A stretch of DNA of 64,000 nucleotides, taken from NCBI RefSeq assembly GCF_001592735.1, contig NZ_LUKE01000001.1, positions 1,086,957 through 1,150,956 of the forward strand, written 5' to 3'. Made by a program: the position numbers and the translations under genes. Position 1 is the first letter of the stretch. Every line of letters starts with the position of its first letter. This document shows, in pieces, positions 7,981 through 18,969 of this stretch. Below the pieces are notes generated by a model. The model saw nothing but the letters and a program-made list of their open reading frames with translations. It did no database searches and was not told where the DNA came from. The DNA is from Bdellovibrio bacteriovorus. GTDB taxonomy: Bacteria; Bdellovibrionota; Bdellovibrionia; Bdellovibrionales; Bdellovibrionaceae.

Positions 7981-9126
7981 TTAGATTGTTTTGTCCGTTG
8001 GAAGTCTTCGCCCAGCTCCCAGTTTTAAAATTCTGTCCGGTTGCTCACTCATCAGCGCGGCAATCCAATGCAGCCATGGGTAACCGGACTCTTCAAAAAT
8101 AATTTTGATGGTGGCAGTTATGGGAATACCTAAAAGGATGCCAACGGGACCCCAGAGTTCTCCCCACACGATGATGGCAATGGTGGACACCACGGCATTC
8201 AGATCTACTTTTGAACCTAACACTCGCGGGGTAATAAAGTTTGCGATGATAAAATGAATCAAAATACACAAACCAAACAACAAGAGCGTCATGGCAAGAC
8301 TTCCATTTTGGGAAATCAAATCCAGCGTCGGTAAAAAACCCGCAAGTACCGCTCCTAAAAAAGGCACAAGATTAAACACACTTGATAGAGCTGCCATGGT
8401 CAGCGGGGATTTTAAAGAAAAGGCAAAGAACAGGACCGTGAACAATGGAAAGCTGACTGCCGCCAGAACTAGATTTCCTAAAAAGAAGGCTCGATTGGCA
8501 GCAATAATTTTTAGCCACATATTCTGGGCACGTTGAGGTTCGGCAAAAGCAAGGGGTACAATAAGTGCAAAAGTTTGTCTGGAGAGCATTAAGAACAAGG
8601 TCAAAATGGGCACTAATATTGTGTATGTTAATACCGTCACCGCACTGCCTAAGCCATGCATCAGGGTGGTACCCATTTCACCGCCTAAAATGGAACCTTC
8701 AATCACTTCCACCTTTTGAATTTTAGGTCCCACGGTCGGTTGCGTCGGTGAAACGTCTTTCGTAATACTGCTAAACGTTTCGATATAATGCTTAATATTA
8801 TCATTTAAAGAATTATAGTACTGAATCAGGGCGCGTTTTGACTCCTGTAATTCATATAAAATTCCGGCTGAAAAATATCCTAAGATTGTGATCAGTAACA
8901 CAAATGCGAGTACTGAGACCACAATCAGCGCTGACGCCGCTATGGGCCCGGGGACTTTATGGCTTTTCAAATAATCAAACCACGGATCTAGCAGCGCAAA
9001 TAAAAGCAGGGAACAAATAACCCACAAAAACACCCCGGGGGCGGCGTGAATCAATGTCCCTACCGATAAAAATGCTAAGATCCAAAGAGGCAGTATAAGA
9101 TATTTTGCAGGCGAATTTTCAGTCAT
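7981..9126 (-). CDS. AI-2E family transporter
   Basis: A 381-residue inner-membrane protein of the AI-2E/UPF0118 family (PF01594 type). About eight hydrophobic segments are seen: two pairs at the N terminus (WILAFLSVGTLIHAAPGVF and the stretch from IAASALIVVSVLAFVLLITI), a hydrophilic loop of about 60-70 residues, then a set containing the family region FNLVPFLGAVLAGFLPTL and the C-terminal VGILLGIPI. Members act as exporters or Na+/H+ antiporters; autoinducer-2 export is only one proposed role. It is a lone gene between a LysR gene and katG, on the same strand as katG with 43 bp between, so co-transcription behind katG is possible. Confidence 0.9.
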   Translation of the reverse strand: MTENSPAKYLILPLWILAFLSVGTLIHAAPGVFLWVICSLLLFALLDPWFDYLKSHKVPGPIAASALIVVSVLAFVLLITILGYFSAGILYELQESKRALIQYYNSLNDNIKHYIETFSSITKDVSPTQPTVGPKIQKVEVIEGSILGGEMGTTLMHGLGSAVTVLTYTILVPILTLFLMLSRQTFALIVPLAFAEPQRAQNMWLKIIAANRAFFLGNLVLAAVSFPLFTVLFFAFSLKSPLTMAALSSVFNLVPFLGAVLAGFLPTLDLISQNGSLAMTLLLFGLCILIHFIIANFITPRVLGSKVDLNAVVSTIAIIVWGELWGPVGILLGIPITATIKIIFEESGYPWLHWIAALMSEQPDRILKLGAGRRLPTDKTI

Positions 9127-9169
9127 GACCGATTCTTCGCCTTATCTTAAAAACTCTCAAGACATTTAA

Positions 9170-11383
<2,214 letters not shown>

Positions 11384-11453
11384 TTAAAAACTAAGGGAGA
11401 TTTCTGTTCTTCGCCAAAGAAATGTGGAGTCTGCTGGCGAGCGCAATATTACA

Positions 11454-12374
11454 TTATCGCAAGCTAGAGAGCTCCGCACATACCTGCTTAATCAATCCGC
11501 GAAACCAGACTTGCGCTTCGTCTTTATGATTGCGGGCATGCCATGCCTGCACAATAGAGATTTTCTCTAACTGAAATGGCAGTTCTTTGATTTCAATTGG
11601 CAAATACACCTGAAAACTTTCTGCCAGTTTTCGCGGACAAGTTAATAACAAATCTGTTCTGGTAAGAATCCAACCCGGGGCATTGAAACTTGAAACCCCC
11701 GCAGCGAACTGCTGATCAAGTCCTTGTTTTTTTAATAGTGCTTGAGCGCGAGACTTCATATCCCCGTCCATGGATATCAAGACATGCTTGGCGCTTGCGT
11801 ATTTCTTCAAACTTAAAGGTCCTTTAAAAAGCGTATGTCCCCGTCTTGCAGCACAGACAAAGTTGTCATCGATAATATTCTGCTTATAAAAGTTGTCAGG
11901 CATGTCCCGATAAAATCCCGCAATAGCGATGTCAATACGGCCCTCTTCCATTTCAGCCTTAGGAAGTGATCCGTAAGTGGGGCGCGTGATCACCGTGCAA
12001 CCAGGAGCTTCATCTTCCAATCTCGCTAAAAGACCCGGCAGAATTAATTGCTCCATGTAGTCCGTCGTAGCAATTCTAAATGTCAGTTTAGACTCTTTCG
12101 GATTAAACGCCTTGGGTTTATCAAAAAGGTGTTCGGCATTTTTAATCAGCTCAACAATCTGCGGTTCCAGTTCCAGCGCACGTCTTGTCGGAACTAATCC
12201 GCGTGATGCACGAACCATCAATGGGTCCCCAAAGACTTCGCGCAGTCTTTTTAAGGCGTGGCTGACGGCCGGTTGACTTAAACCCAGCTTTTCCCCGACT
12301 CGCACGGTGTTCTTTTCTAATAAAAGCTCTCTTAAGACTAATAACAGATTGAGGTCGATGTTTCTGATATTCAT
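11454..12374 (-). CDS. LysR family transcriptional regulator
   Basis: A 306-residue LysR regulator of the NodD/NahR/LeuO-like group. It opens with MNIRNIDLNLLLVLRELLLE, and the helix-turn-helix is at about residues 20-40 (VGEKLGLSQPAVSHALKRLRE) followed by FGDPLMVRASRGLVPTRRA. The effector domain covers about residues 90-300. It is divergent from a DJ-1/PfpI gene and its SDR partner and is upstream of katG on the same strand. The divergent PfpI-SDR operon is its most likely target. Confidence 0.92.
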   Translation of the reverse strand: MNIRNIDLNLLLVLRELLLEKNTVRVGEKLGLSQPAVSHALKRLREVFGDPLMVRASRGLVPTRRALELEPQIVELIKNAEHLFDKPKAFNPKESKLTFRIATTDYMEQLILPGLLARLEDEAPGCTVITRPTYGSLPKAEMEEGRIDIAIAGFYRDMPDNFYKQNIIDDNFVCAARRGHTLFKGPLSLKKYASAKHVLISMDGDMKSRAQALLKKQGLDQQFAAGVSSFNAPGWILTRTDLLLTCPRKLAESFQVYLPIEIKELPFQLEKISIVQAWHARNHKDEAQVWFRGLIKQVCAELSSLR

Positions 12375-12457
12375 ATCATGAATAGGTTATATTATTAGAA
12401 GCGATTTAACAAATATCTCTTAACGACGTACATTAAGTCCATAAGGAGAAACCATTT

Positions 12458-13150
12458 ATGATCGCCACTACAGCCCTAAAAGTTCTTATCGTCGTTACAA
12501 GCCACTCTCAATTAGGACATACCGGGAAACCAACCGGCTATTATCTTTCTGAAGTTACACATCCGGCCCATGTCTTAGAACAAGCCGGATACACGGTTGA
12601 TATTTCTAGTCCTCAAGGCGGAAAAGCGCCTATGGATCCCAGCAGCCTAGATCTTAAAGACCCGGTGAATAAAGCCATGCTGGAAAATCCCGAATTTAAA
12701 AGAAAGCTAGATAACACTCTAAAACTCGCCAACGTGGATTCTGCAAAATATGCCGCCATCTTATTTTCAGGTGGTCATGGAACCATGTGGGATTTTAAAG
12801 ATGAACCCGCAATTTCTAAAGTGGCCGCAGCTATTTACGAAAGCAAAGGGGTGGTCGCGGCAGTTTGTCATGGACCAGCGGCTTTAATTAACCTTAAGCT
12901 TTCTAACGGAAAATATTTGATCGCTGGCAAAAATGTCGCCGGATTTAGCAACGACGAAGAAAAAGCGGTAGAGTTAACCAAAATTGTTCCGTTTTCATTA
13001 GAAGATGAACTTGTTAAACGCGGTGGTAAGTATTCCAAAACCAAGCTTTGGGGTAATCACGTCGTTGTTGATGAAAGATTAGTGACCGGGCAAAATCCCG
13101 CATCAGCGACATCCGTTGGCGAAGCTATCGTGAAACTATTAAAAAAATAA
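12458..13150 (+). CDS. DJ-1/PfpI family protein (Hsp31/glyoxalase III-like)
   Basis: A 230-residue class I glutamine-amidotransferase-fold protein. The nucleophile elbow AVCHGPAAL holds the catalytic Cys-His pair, and GGHGTMWDF and the N-terminal VTSHSQLGHTGKPTGYYLSE (with the acidic residue of the triad) match the Hsp31-like subgroup, whose members act as methylglyoxal-degrading glyoxalase III or deglycase-type enzymes. AAGGAG precedes the ATG. It is followed after 9 bp by an SDR in the same operon and is divergent from a LysR regulator. The context suggests handling of reactive carbonyls. The specific substrate is inferred. Confidence 0.9.
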   Translation: MIATTALKVLIVVTSHSQLGHTGKPTGYYLSEVTHPAHVLEQAGYTVDISSPQGGKAPMDPSSLDLKDPVNKAMLENPEFKRKLDNTLKLANVDSAKYAAILFSGGHGTMWDFKDEPAISKVAAAIYESKGVVAAVCHGPAALINLKLSNGKYLIAGKNVAGFSNDEEKAVELTKIVPFSLEDELVKRGGKYSKTKLWGNHVVVDERLVTGQNPASATSVGEAIVKLLKK

Positions 13151-13159
13151 AGAGGACTT

Positions 13160-13954
13160 ATGAATATCTCACTTAAAGGAAAATCAGCATTAGTCACAGG
13201 ATCAACACTAGGTATTGGCTTTGCCATCGCTAAGGGTTTGGCCGCCTCGGGTGCAAAAACTTATGTCAATGGCCGAACCGCTGACCGGGTCGCAGAGGCC
13301 GTGAAACTTATTAAACAAGAAATCCCAGATGCTGACGTAAAAGGCATTGTTGCCGATCTTCAAGATAAAAAAGGGGCTGATAAGTTATTTGCTGAACTTA
13401 AGGAGGTGGATATCCTTGTGAATAACTTAGGTATCTTCGAAGCCAAGCCCTTTTTTGAAATCACCGATGAAGACTGGCAAAAGTTTTATGACGTGAACGT
13501 CATGAGCGCTATTCGTATGTCGCGCTTTTATACACCTAAGATGGTGGATAAAAAATGGGGACGCGTTCTTTTTATCGCCAGCGAATCGGCCATCCAAATT
13601 CCCACAGAGATGGTTCATTACGGAATGACAAAAACGGCGATGTTGGCTATCTCTCGCGGACTGGCCCAAACCGTTGCTGGCAGCGGTGTAACCGTAAACA
13701 CTGTTCTGCCAGGTCCCACTAAGACTGAAGGTGTGGAAGTTTTTGTAAAAAGCCTTTCGTCGACCCCGGAAGCTCCTTTTGCTGTTCAAGAACAAGAGTT
13801 CTTCAAGGTGGCGCGTCCAGGATCTTTGATAAAACGATTTATTAAAACCGAAGAGGTGGCCAGTATGGTGACATATCTTTCTTCAGATCTTGCTTCGGCG
13901 ACAACGGGCGCCGGTCTAAGAGTCGATGGCGGGGTTGCTCCTTTTATTCTTTAG
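13160..13954 (+). CDS. SDR family oxidoreductase
   Basis: A 264-residue short-chain dehydrogenase with cofactor motif TGSTLGIG at about 13-20, the NNAG position as NNLG near residue 90, the active site YGMTK near 154-158 and a C-terminal GAGLRVDGGVAPF end. The pattern is of the 3-oxoacyl-ACP-reductase-like group. The start follows AGAGGA 5 nt upstream and lies 9 bp after the DJ-1/PfpI gene, so they are translated from one transcript. The lack of the second NNAG alanine is minor. It is probably a carbonyl reductase that works with the upstream Hsp31-like protein. Confidence 0.9.
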   Translation: MNISLKGKSALVTGSTLGIGFAIAKGLAASGAKTYVNGRTADRVAEAVKLIKQEIPDADVKGIVADLQDKKGADKLFAELKEVDILVNNLGIFEAKPFFEITDEDWQKFYDVNVMSAIRMSRFYTPKMVDKKWGRVLFIASESAIQIPTEMVHYGMTKTAMLAISRGLAQTVAGSGVTVNTVLPGPTKTEGVEVFVKSLSSTPEAPFAVQEQEFFKVARPGSLIKRFIKTEEVASMVTYLSSDLASATTGAGLRVDGGVAPFIL

Positions 13955-14037
13955 TCTTTTGAAATCCGGATCGACCATGAGATCCCTTGAATCGGTCCGG
14001 GTTTTCGATATGATCCAATGATAGAAAGAGGCTTTCA

Positions 14038-15018
14038 TTGGGGCAAAACGCGAAAAAAAAGACGCTAGAATATTTCAGCTTTTGGCGGCTTCAAAACAAA
14101 ATGACATTGTATTGTCTGTTTGGAATTTTATTTCTTTCCACTCTCTATGCCGGAGCAAGCATCATGTTGCCCGCACTAACCACCACACACACCATTCTTT
14201 ATATCATCTTAGCACCCTCTTTAGCTTGTTTCGGCATCGCGACAAGTCATGCCTCCAACTTAGAATCGGAAAAAGCGAAAAATGAATACGAAAGAATCCA
14301 AGCAAGGCTAAGCGAAGTTGAAAGCTCGCAGATAACCTTGGATCGTTTTTTTTCTATCTCAAGTGATCTCATGGCGGTCGCCGGCAGCGATGGCTTCTTA
14401 AAAAAAGTAAGCGCATCACTTATTAAAGCCCTAGGCCACAGTGAAGAAACTCTTCTAACCACGCCTTTTTTTGACTTTATCCATCCCGATGATCAGGAAT
14501 CTACTCGTAAGTGCATTGAAGCGCTGAATCTAGGACTACGCCAAGTAGGTTTTGAAAACCGCTACCGCACTAAAGATGGCAGTTATAGAACACTAAGTTG
14601 GAGTGCAGCTGCGGATCGGGAACTAGGGGTCCGATTTGCTTCGGCTCGTGATATCACTTTTGAAAGAGACTTTCGCACGTTAGTCGAACAAATCATAGAT
14701 GCCACTCCTTTTTATTTATTGGTGCAGGATCAAGATGGAAAAATCTCTAAGTGCAATAACAAATTTGCGCACACTTTCGGTGTCTCTAAAGAATCACTTA
14801 TCGGAAAAAATGCCGAGGATTATCTTCCTAAAGATTTAGTGGTCCTTGTGAAGGAAAAAATGAAAGAATTCGAGATAACGACATCGCCGCAACCATTTGA
14901 AAGCAAAGACCACACCTTTAAAATTTTTCCTATCTTTGACAATGCCGACAATCTTATCTCGGTAGGAATATTTTCTTCTACTATTGATATGAAAGCTAAC
15001 AAATCTTTAGAAGGTTGA
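14038..15018 (+). CDS. Membrane-anchored PAS-domain protein without output domain
   Basis: A 326-residue protein. Two hydrophobic segments at about residues 21-43 and 50-70 are followed by a coiled-coil-like stretch (SEKAKNEYERIQARLSEVES) and two PAS domains, at about 105-205 (with FFDFIHPDDQESTRKCIEAL and FENRYRTKDGSYRTLSW) and about 218-318 (LVQDQDGKISKCNNKFAHTFG). The protein then ends without a kinase, GGDEF, HTH or methyl-accepting domain, so it must act by protein contact or be a partner subunit. The start is a TTG with AAAGAGG 6-7 nt upstream. The next ATG, at 14101, would remove only the first 21 residues. Confidence 0.78.
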   Translation: MGQNAKKKTLEYFSFWRLQNKMTLYCLFGILFLSTLYAGASIMLPALTTTHTILYIILAPSLACFGIATSHASNLESEKAKNEYERIQARLSEVESSQITLDRFFSISSDLMAVAGSDGFLKKVSASLIKALGHSEETLLTTPFFDFIHPDDQESTRKCIEALNLGLRQVGFENRYRTKDGSYRTLSWSAAADRELGVRFASARDITFERDFRTLVEQIIDATPFYLLVQDQDGKISKCNNKFAHTFGVSKESLIGKNAEDYLPKDLVVLVKEKMKEFEITTSPQPFESKDHTFKIFPIFDNADNLISVGIFSSTIDMKANKSLEG

Positions 15019-15127
15019 TTTTTTTAAACCAGGACATCACTTGTAAAAAACCGCGCCGGAAAAGGTCCAAGCCTGAAAATGCGGCTAATAAAAGCACCAC
15101 CATATTTTCACTGACAAAATGCTCCAC
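14996..15127 (-). CDS. Possible 43-residue small hydrophobic protein
   Basis: A short frame starting GTG at 15127 with a strong AAGGAGAGG Shine-Dalgarno (7 nt spacing). The product is 43 residues with a central hydrophobic helix (ENMVVLLLAAFSGLDLF) and a basic C-terminal half (RRGFLQVMSWFKKIN). The 3' end overlaps the PAS gene on the other strand by 23 bp. Only the ribosome site and membrane-like composition support it. Confidence 0.35.
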   Translation of the reverse strand: MEHFVSENMVVLLLAAFSGLDLFRRGFLQVMSWFKKINLLKIC

Positions 15128-15161
15128 TTGGACCTCTCCTTTCTAAAAATTTTTTGAAGTA

Positions 15162-15911
15162 TTAACGAAGACCGCCAGAGCCTTGAATGCGTTCACCGGT
15201 CACCCAAGCGGAATCATCAGAGGCCAAGAAAGTTGCGATTTTTGCGATATCTTGAGGCTGTCCGATACGACCCAACGGAGTTTGGGCGACGATTTGTTTT
15301 TCCATATCGCTGCCGATCATCCCTAAGGTTTTTGCACCTTCGGTATCGACTCCACCCGGAGCAATGTTGTTGACGCGAATTTTACGACCCGCAAGTTCGC
15401 GAGAAAGTCCGATGGTCAAGGTATCAACGGCACCTTTGGTGGCAGCATAAATCGCGGTCCCCGGCATCGGGCTTGTGCTGACTACCGAGCTTACATTGAT
15501 GATACTTCCGCCTTCAGCAGAAAAGTGTTTAACCGCTTCACGAGTTGAAAGTAAAATGCCTAATACGTTGGTGTTAAACTGACGATGGAATTCTTCTTCG
15601 GTGACTTCTTCGATAGTGCCAAACTTATAAATGCCCGCGTTATTAACTAGAACATCAAGCTTTCCGAAAGCTTTTTTGGTTTCTGCAAAAATGCGTTTTA
15701 CATCTTCTTCTTTGGCTACACTGCCTTGAACGGCAATGGCCTTGCCATCAGCGGCGATAATTTCTTTTACTACTTTGTCGGCGTCTTCTTTACTGGATGA
15801 GTAATTGACCACAACGGCCGCCCCTTGAGAGGCGTATTCTTTTGCAATCGCGGCCCCAATACCTTTAGAGGCCCCAGTCACCACTGCGACTTTTCCGTTT
15901 AACTTCTTCAT
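15162..15911 (-). CDS. SDR family oxidoreductase (3-oxoacyl-ACP reductase/glucose dehydrogenase-like)
   Basis: A 249-residue short-chain dehydrogenase with TGASKGIG at about 12-19, NNAG at about 88-91, YAATK active site and the C-terminal WVTGERIQGSGGLR. The ATG at 15911 has AAGGAG 6 nt upstream, better than an in-frame ATG 16 codons earlier. Palindromic ArsR-type sites lie about 90-110 bp upstream, and an ArsR gene lies just beyond on the same strand. This suggests the SDR is under ArsR repression. The substrate is unknown. Confidence 0.9.
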   Translation of the reverse strand: MKKLNGKVAVVTGASKGIGAAIAKEYASQGAAVVVNYSSSKEDADKVVKEIIAADGKAIAVQGSVAKEEDVKRIFAETKKAFGKLDVLVNNAGIYKFGTIEEVTEEEFHRQFNTNVLGILLSTREAVKHFSAEGGSIINVSSVVSTSPMPGTAIYAATKGAVDTLTIGLSRELAGRKIRVNNIAPGGVDTEGAKTLGMIGSDMEKQIVAQTPLGRIGQPQDIAKIATFLASDDSAWVTGERIQGSGGLR

Positions 15912-16000
15912 CTTAAGCTCCTTAGTTTGCTTGATGTCTGCAAGCGTTATGTTTGACACTTAGACAAATATCGAAATGAAAATAAAGATGTCAATGTGAC

Positions 16001-16020
16001 ACTTAGATAATTATCTAAGT
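16001..16020. promoter_or_regulatory. 20-bp perfect palindrome, ArsR-type operator candidate
   Basis: ACTTAGATAATTATCTAAGT at 16001-16020 is a perfect 20-bp palindrome. A partial repeat (ACACTTAGACAAAT) lies at about 15955-15968, and another half-site (ATCTAAATAT) follows at about 16021. It sits between the SDR start and the end of the ArsR gene, as expected for a winged-helix ArsR dimer site. Confidence 0.68.
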
Positions 16021-16106
16021 ATCTAAATATAAGGTTTTAAAGCCAATAGGTTCGCTATAAACGCCGATTCGGCAGCTAAGCATGAGATTTTGGGGACTAT
16101 GGAAAT

Positions 16107-16406
16107 TTAGATTTTTGAAAGTTTATCTAGGTACGCGTGCAAGACCTCGCGTTGAACAGATAAACGCATAGACTTGCCCTCACGAGTGATTTCCACTAAA
16201 CCCGCGTGTTCAAGTTCCTTAATATGATGAGACATAGTGGCGGCACTGATGTTGTGCTCTTCCTGAAGGGCGCTGCAGGGCATAGGAGAGTCCCCTTTGC
16301 ACGCCCCGATTTGTTTTAAAATCATATAACGACGAGGCTCGGCCAAAGCCTTTCCAATGAGTTCAAATTGTTTATCCGTCAAGCGGACTGTTTTTGACGT
16401 CGCCAT
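16107..16406 (-). CDS. ArsR family winged-helix regulator
   Basis: A 99-residue ArsR/SmtB-fold regulator. The recognition region reads [25 protein letters not shown] (about residues 46-70; fewer than 20 are critical), preceded by [12 protein letters not shown] and followed by the wing [19 protein letters not shown]. No cysteine pair typical of metal-sensing ArsR (CVC) is present; two Cys residues ([11 protein letters not shown]) lie before the helix-turn-helix, so redox or electrophile sensing is possible. It is upstream of the SDR at 15162-15911, with a 20-bp palindrome between them. Confidence 0.88.
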   Translation of the reverse strand: MATSKTVRLTDKQFELIGKALAEPRRYMILKQIGACKGDSPMPCSALQEEHNISAATMSHHIKELEHAGLVEITREGKSMRLSVQREVLHAYLDKLSKI

Positions 16407-16567
16407 GAACCCACTTTACACCTTATTACGTGAGCTGTCTAGAATTCGACGTCCCCAGCACTCCGGATGAACAAAAGTTATTCAGTCCATGGTAGAGAAA
16501 AACCTTTTTAAGTTTTCAATTTTCCTGCCGCGGGACAAAATATCCTCGGAGCTACATTGGGGGTACA

Positions 16568-17521
16568 ATGGATCGTTATGGTACTTTTTTAATTTCCTTA
16601 TTTTTTTCTATCATAGTTTATGCCACTCCAAACCGATTTGGATTCATGCCATTACCAGAAGCTACAGCGACCGGAGACGTTGTTGTCGTTCTAACATCTG
16701 GCACATCGACATGGACAGTTCCGGCAAACTTTTCCTCCACAAATAAAGTTGAAGTGATCGGTGGCGGTGGTGGATCTCTTCAGACCTCGACCGGTTCTGC
16801 CACTTCGTATGCGGGCGGAGGTGGTGCCTATGCAAGCTCAACAGGATTTGTTCTTACTCCAGGATCTTCCGTCAATTACAGCGTTGGCGCAGCGGGAACT
16901 AGTGGCGCGAGTGCGACCGCCGGCGGAGATACTTGGTTTGTCAGTTCCACAACTTTAATGGCTAAAGGCGGTAATGGAGCCACATCCTCTGCAAGAGGAA
17001 CGGGAGGGGCTTCGGGAAGTTCCTATGGAACAACAAAATATTCCGGCGGCAATGGCGGTAATGCTGGCACCGGATCCGGGGGCGGCGGAGGTGGCGCCGC
17101 TGGTCCGAACGGTGCGGGTGCTGCCGGAGGAAATGGCGCCTCGGGTGCCGGCGGTGGTGGTGGAGCTGCGAACTCAGGAAGCGCAGGATCAGCAGCGTCG
17201 TCTGGAGTCGGCGGAGCCGGTGGTGCAAATCGTTTAGGAACGGGCGGAGGATCTGGCGGTACCGGAGCAAGCTGCACTGCCGGAACAGGTGGCGGCGGTG
17301 GTGGTGGCTGTAACGGTGCTGGGAGCGCGGGAAGCCAAGAAACTGTCTGGACCGTATCAGGTGTAAATTATGGACCTGGAAGTGGTGGCGGAGGTGGTGG
17401 CAGCAGCTCCAGTGCAGGAGGCAACGCAGGTGGATATGGTGCTGCATGTGGCGCGGGTCGTACTGCCGGCGGAAACTCCTCAGGGGGCCTCATCGTAATT
17501 ACCTACACTCCCGCATTCTAA
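16568..17521 (+). CDS. Secreted glycine-rich protein
   Basis: A 317-residue protein. The N-terminal hydrophobic segment LISLFFSIIVYATPN acts as signal peptide or anchor. After about residue 60 the protein is dominated by Gly/Ala/Ser runs (for example GSGGGGGGAAGPNGAGAAGG), with strands such as TSTWTVPANFSSTNKVEVIGGGGG at the start and GNSSGGLIVITYTPAF at the end. This matches the glycine-rich domain found in secreted and tail-fibre-like proteins, which ends in (S)GLIVI-(T)Y. Local GC is higher than in the neighbours because of the GGC/GGT/GGA codons. It is likely extracellular or on the cell surface; the function is unknown. Confidence 0.8.
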   Translation: MDRYGTFLISLFFSIIVYATPNRFGFMPLPEATATGDVVVVLTSGTSTWTVPANFSSTNKVEVIGGGGGSLQTSTGSATSYAGGGGAYASSTGFVLTPGSSVNYSVGAAGTSGASATAGGDTWFVSSTTLMAKGGNGATSSARGTGGASGSSYGTTKYSGGNGGNAGTGSGGGGGGAAGPNGAGAAGGNGASGAGGGGGAANSGSAGSAASSGVGGAGGANRLGTGGGSGGTGASCTAGTGGGGGGGCNGAGSAGSQETVWTVSGVNYGPGSGGGGGGSSSSAGGNAGGYGAACGAGRTAGGNSSGGLIVITYTPAF

Positions 17522-17535
17522 CAAAGACTAAACTC

Positions 17536-17567
17536 TTGAGTCTCTTCCACCCAAAGAGGAGACTCAA
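17536..17567. terminator. Stem-loop with no T-run, possible attenuator or terminator
   Basis: TTGAGTCTC (17536-17544) pairs perfectly with GAGACTCAA (17559-17567); the 14-nt loop can pair further. No T-run follows. It lies between the glycine-rich gene and the acyl-CoA dehydrogenase start at 17597. Confidence 0.45.
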
Positions 17568-17596
17568 TAGATATATCTATTTCATAAGAGGTCTAA

Positions 17597-18967
17597 ATGG
17601 AAAATTTTTGGGAATCACTTTCAGAAAAAATGAAAGACGCCTTTGAACAGGCAGAGAAAAAAAGAAAATCTGATTTATTTAAACTAGGAAGCCTGCCCCA
17701 CGTCTTATCATTCATTCGCGACATGGGTCCTGAAGATATTTTACTTCTTTTAGATCAAGCCCGAAAAATTAAAAAAAGAAAAAACCCCAAGCGTCCGCCT
17801 ATCAATGCTGACTTTTACGACGTCAAAGATCTTCTGACACCCGACGAACAAAAAACCTTGGATGAAGTTCGCGCATTTATGACTTCAAAAGTAGAGCCCC
17901 TGACGACGGAATACTGGATGAACGGGGAATTTCCGTTTGAGATCATCGAAGGATTTAAAAAATTAAATATCTGCGGCATGACCTTAGATAAAAAATTTGG
18001 CGGCCAAGAAAGATCCAATATTTTAGAGGGCATGGTCGGTGCTGAAATTGCGCGCGTGGATGTTTCGACTTGTACTTTCTTTGGTGTGCATAGCGGACTG
18101 GCGATGAACTCTATTGACATCTGCGGCTCTGACGAACAACGTAAAGAATTTCTTCCGCCCATGGCAAGATTAGAAAAAATCGGCGCTTTTGCTCTGACAG
18201 AACCTGATGTGGGCTCCGCCGCATCCTCAAGTCTTAAAACGACTTGCAAACGCCAGGGCGATACTTGGGTTATCAATGGTGAAAAGAAGTGGATCGGAAA
18301 TGCCACGTTTGCTGATTACATTATTGTTTGGGCCCGCGACGAAGAAGACAATCAAGTGAAAGGATTTATCGTTGATCGTTTAACACCCGGGCTGACGACC
18401 GAGAAAATCGAAGATAAAATGGCCTTACGAATTGTGCAAAATGCTTTGATCACGTTAAAAGATGTCAAAGTCAAAGAAGAGCGTCGCTTGCAAAAAGCAG
18501 ATTCATTCCGTAACACCGCCGAAGTTTTAAAGAAAACTCGCGCCGGCGTGGCGTGGCAAGCCGTGGGTTGCGCGCGCGGAGCCTATGAAAGCACTTTGGA
18601 TTATACTTTAAAGCGGGAGCAATTTGGACGCCCGATCGCGGGCTTTCAAATGACTCAAGATATGCTAGCGCAGATGCTTTCACAAATAACGGCGATGCAG
18701 TGTATGGTGTCGCGTTTAAGTCAGTTGCAAGATCAAGGTCAGCTTTCTGATGAGCGCGCTTCATTAGCTAAGGTTTTCTGTACCGTGAGCTGTCGGCAAG
18801 TGACCAGCATGTCGCGAGAACTGATGGGTGCAAATGGCATCTTGATTTCTAATAAAGTCGCGCGATTCCTGGGGGATGCTGAGGCTTTGTACTCTTACGA
18901 AGGCACAAAGCAAATTAACAGTCTTGTTGTTGGACGCGCGATCACCGGGATGAGCGCGTTTACATAA
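17597..18967 (+). CDS. Acyl-CoA dehydrogenase (glutaryl-CoA dehydrogenase-like)
   Basis: A 456-residue FAD-dependent acyl-CoA dehydrogenase, predicted cytoplasmic. After an N-terminal extension of about 75 residues rich in Lys, the three-domain fold follows: the helical N domain, the middle beta domain with GAFALTEPDVGSAASS and WVINGEKKWIGNATFADY, and the C-terminal helical domain with REQFGRPIAGFQMTQ. The likely catalytic base is the Glu in LYSYEGTKQIN near residue 440, at the position of the glutaryl- and short-chain enzymes. The N-terminal extension is unusual. It is transcribed towards the Rieske-flavodoxin gene, which is convergent with only 2 bp between the stop codons. Confidence 0.92.
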   Translation: MENFWESLSEKMKDAFEQAEKKRKSDLFKLGSLPHVLSFIRDMGPEDILLLLDQARKIKKRKNPKRPPINADFYDVKDLLTPDEQKTLDEVRAFMTSKVEPLTTEYWMNGEFPFEIIEGFKKLNICGMTLDKKFGGQERSNILEGMVGAEIARVDVSTCTFFGVHSGLAMNSIDICGSDEQRKEFLPPMARLEKIGAFALTEPDVGSAASSSLKTTCKRQGDTWVINGEKKWIGNATFADYIIVWARDEEDNQVKGFIVDRLTPGLTTEKIEDKMALRIVQNALITLKDVKVKEERRLQKADSFRNTAEVLKKTRAGVAWQAVGCARGAYESTLDYTLKREQFGRPIAGFQMTQDMLAQMLSQITAMQCMVSRLSQLQDQGQLSDERASLAKVFCTVSCRQVTSMSRELMGANGILISNKVARFLGDAEALYSYEGTKQINSLVVGRAITGMSAFT

Positions 18968-18969
18968 TT

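Noticed and set aside
16962..17447. A 161-codon minus-strand frame rich in His/Arg/Leu
   Set aside because: It mirrors the glycine-codon-rich gene on the other strand; low complexity and no ribosome site.
16760..17500. Repeat-like glycine codons as a possible tandem repeat or CRISPR
   Set aside because: No regular repeat unit or spacers; it is coding low-complexity sequence.
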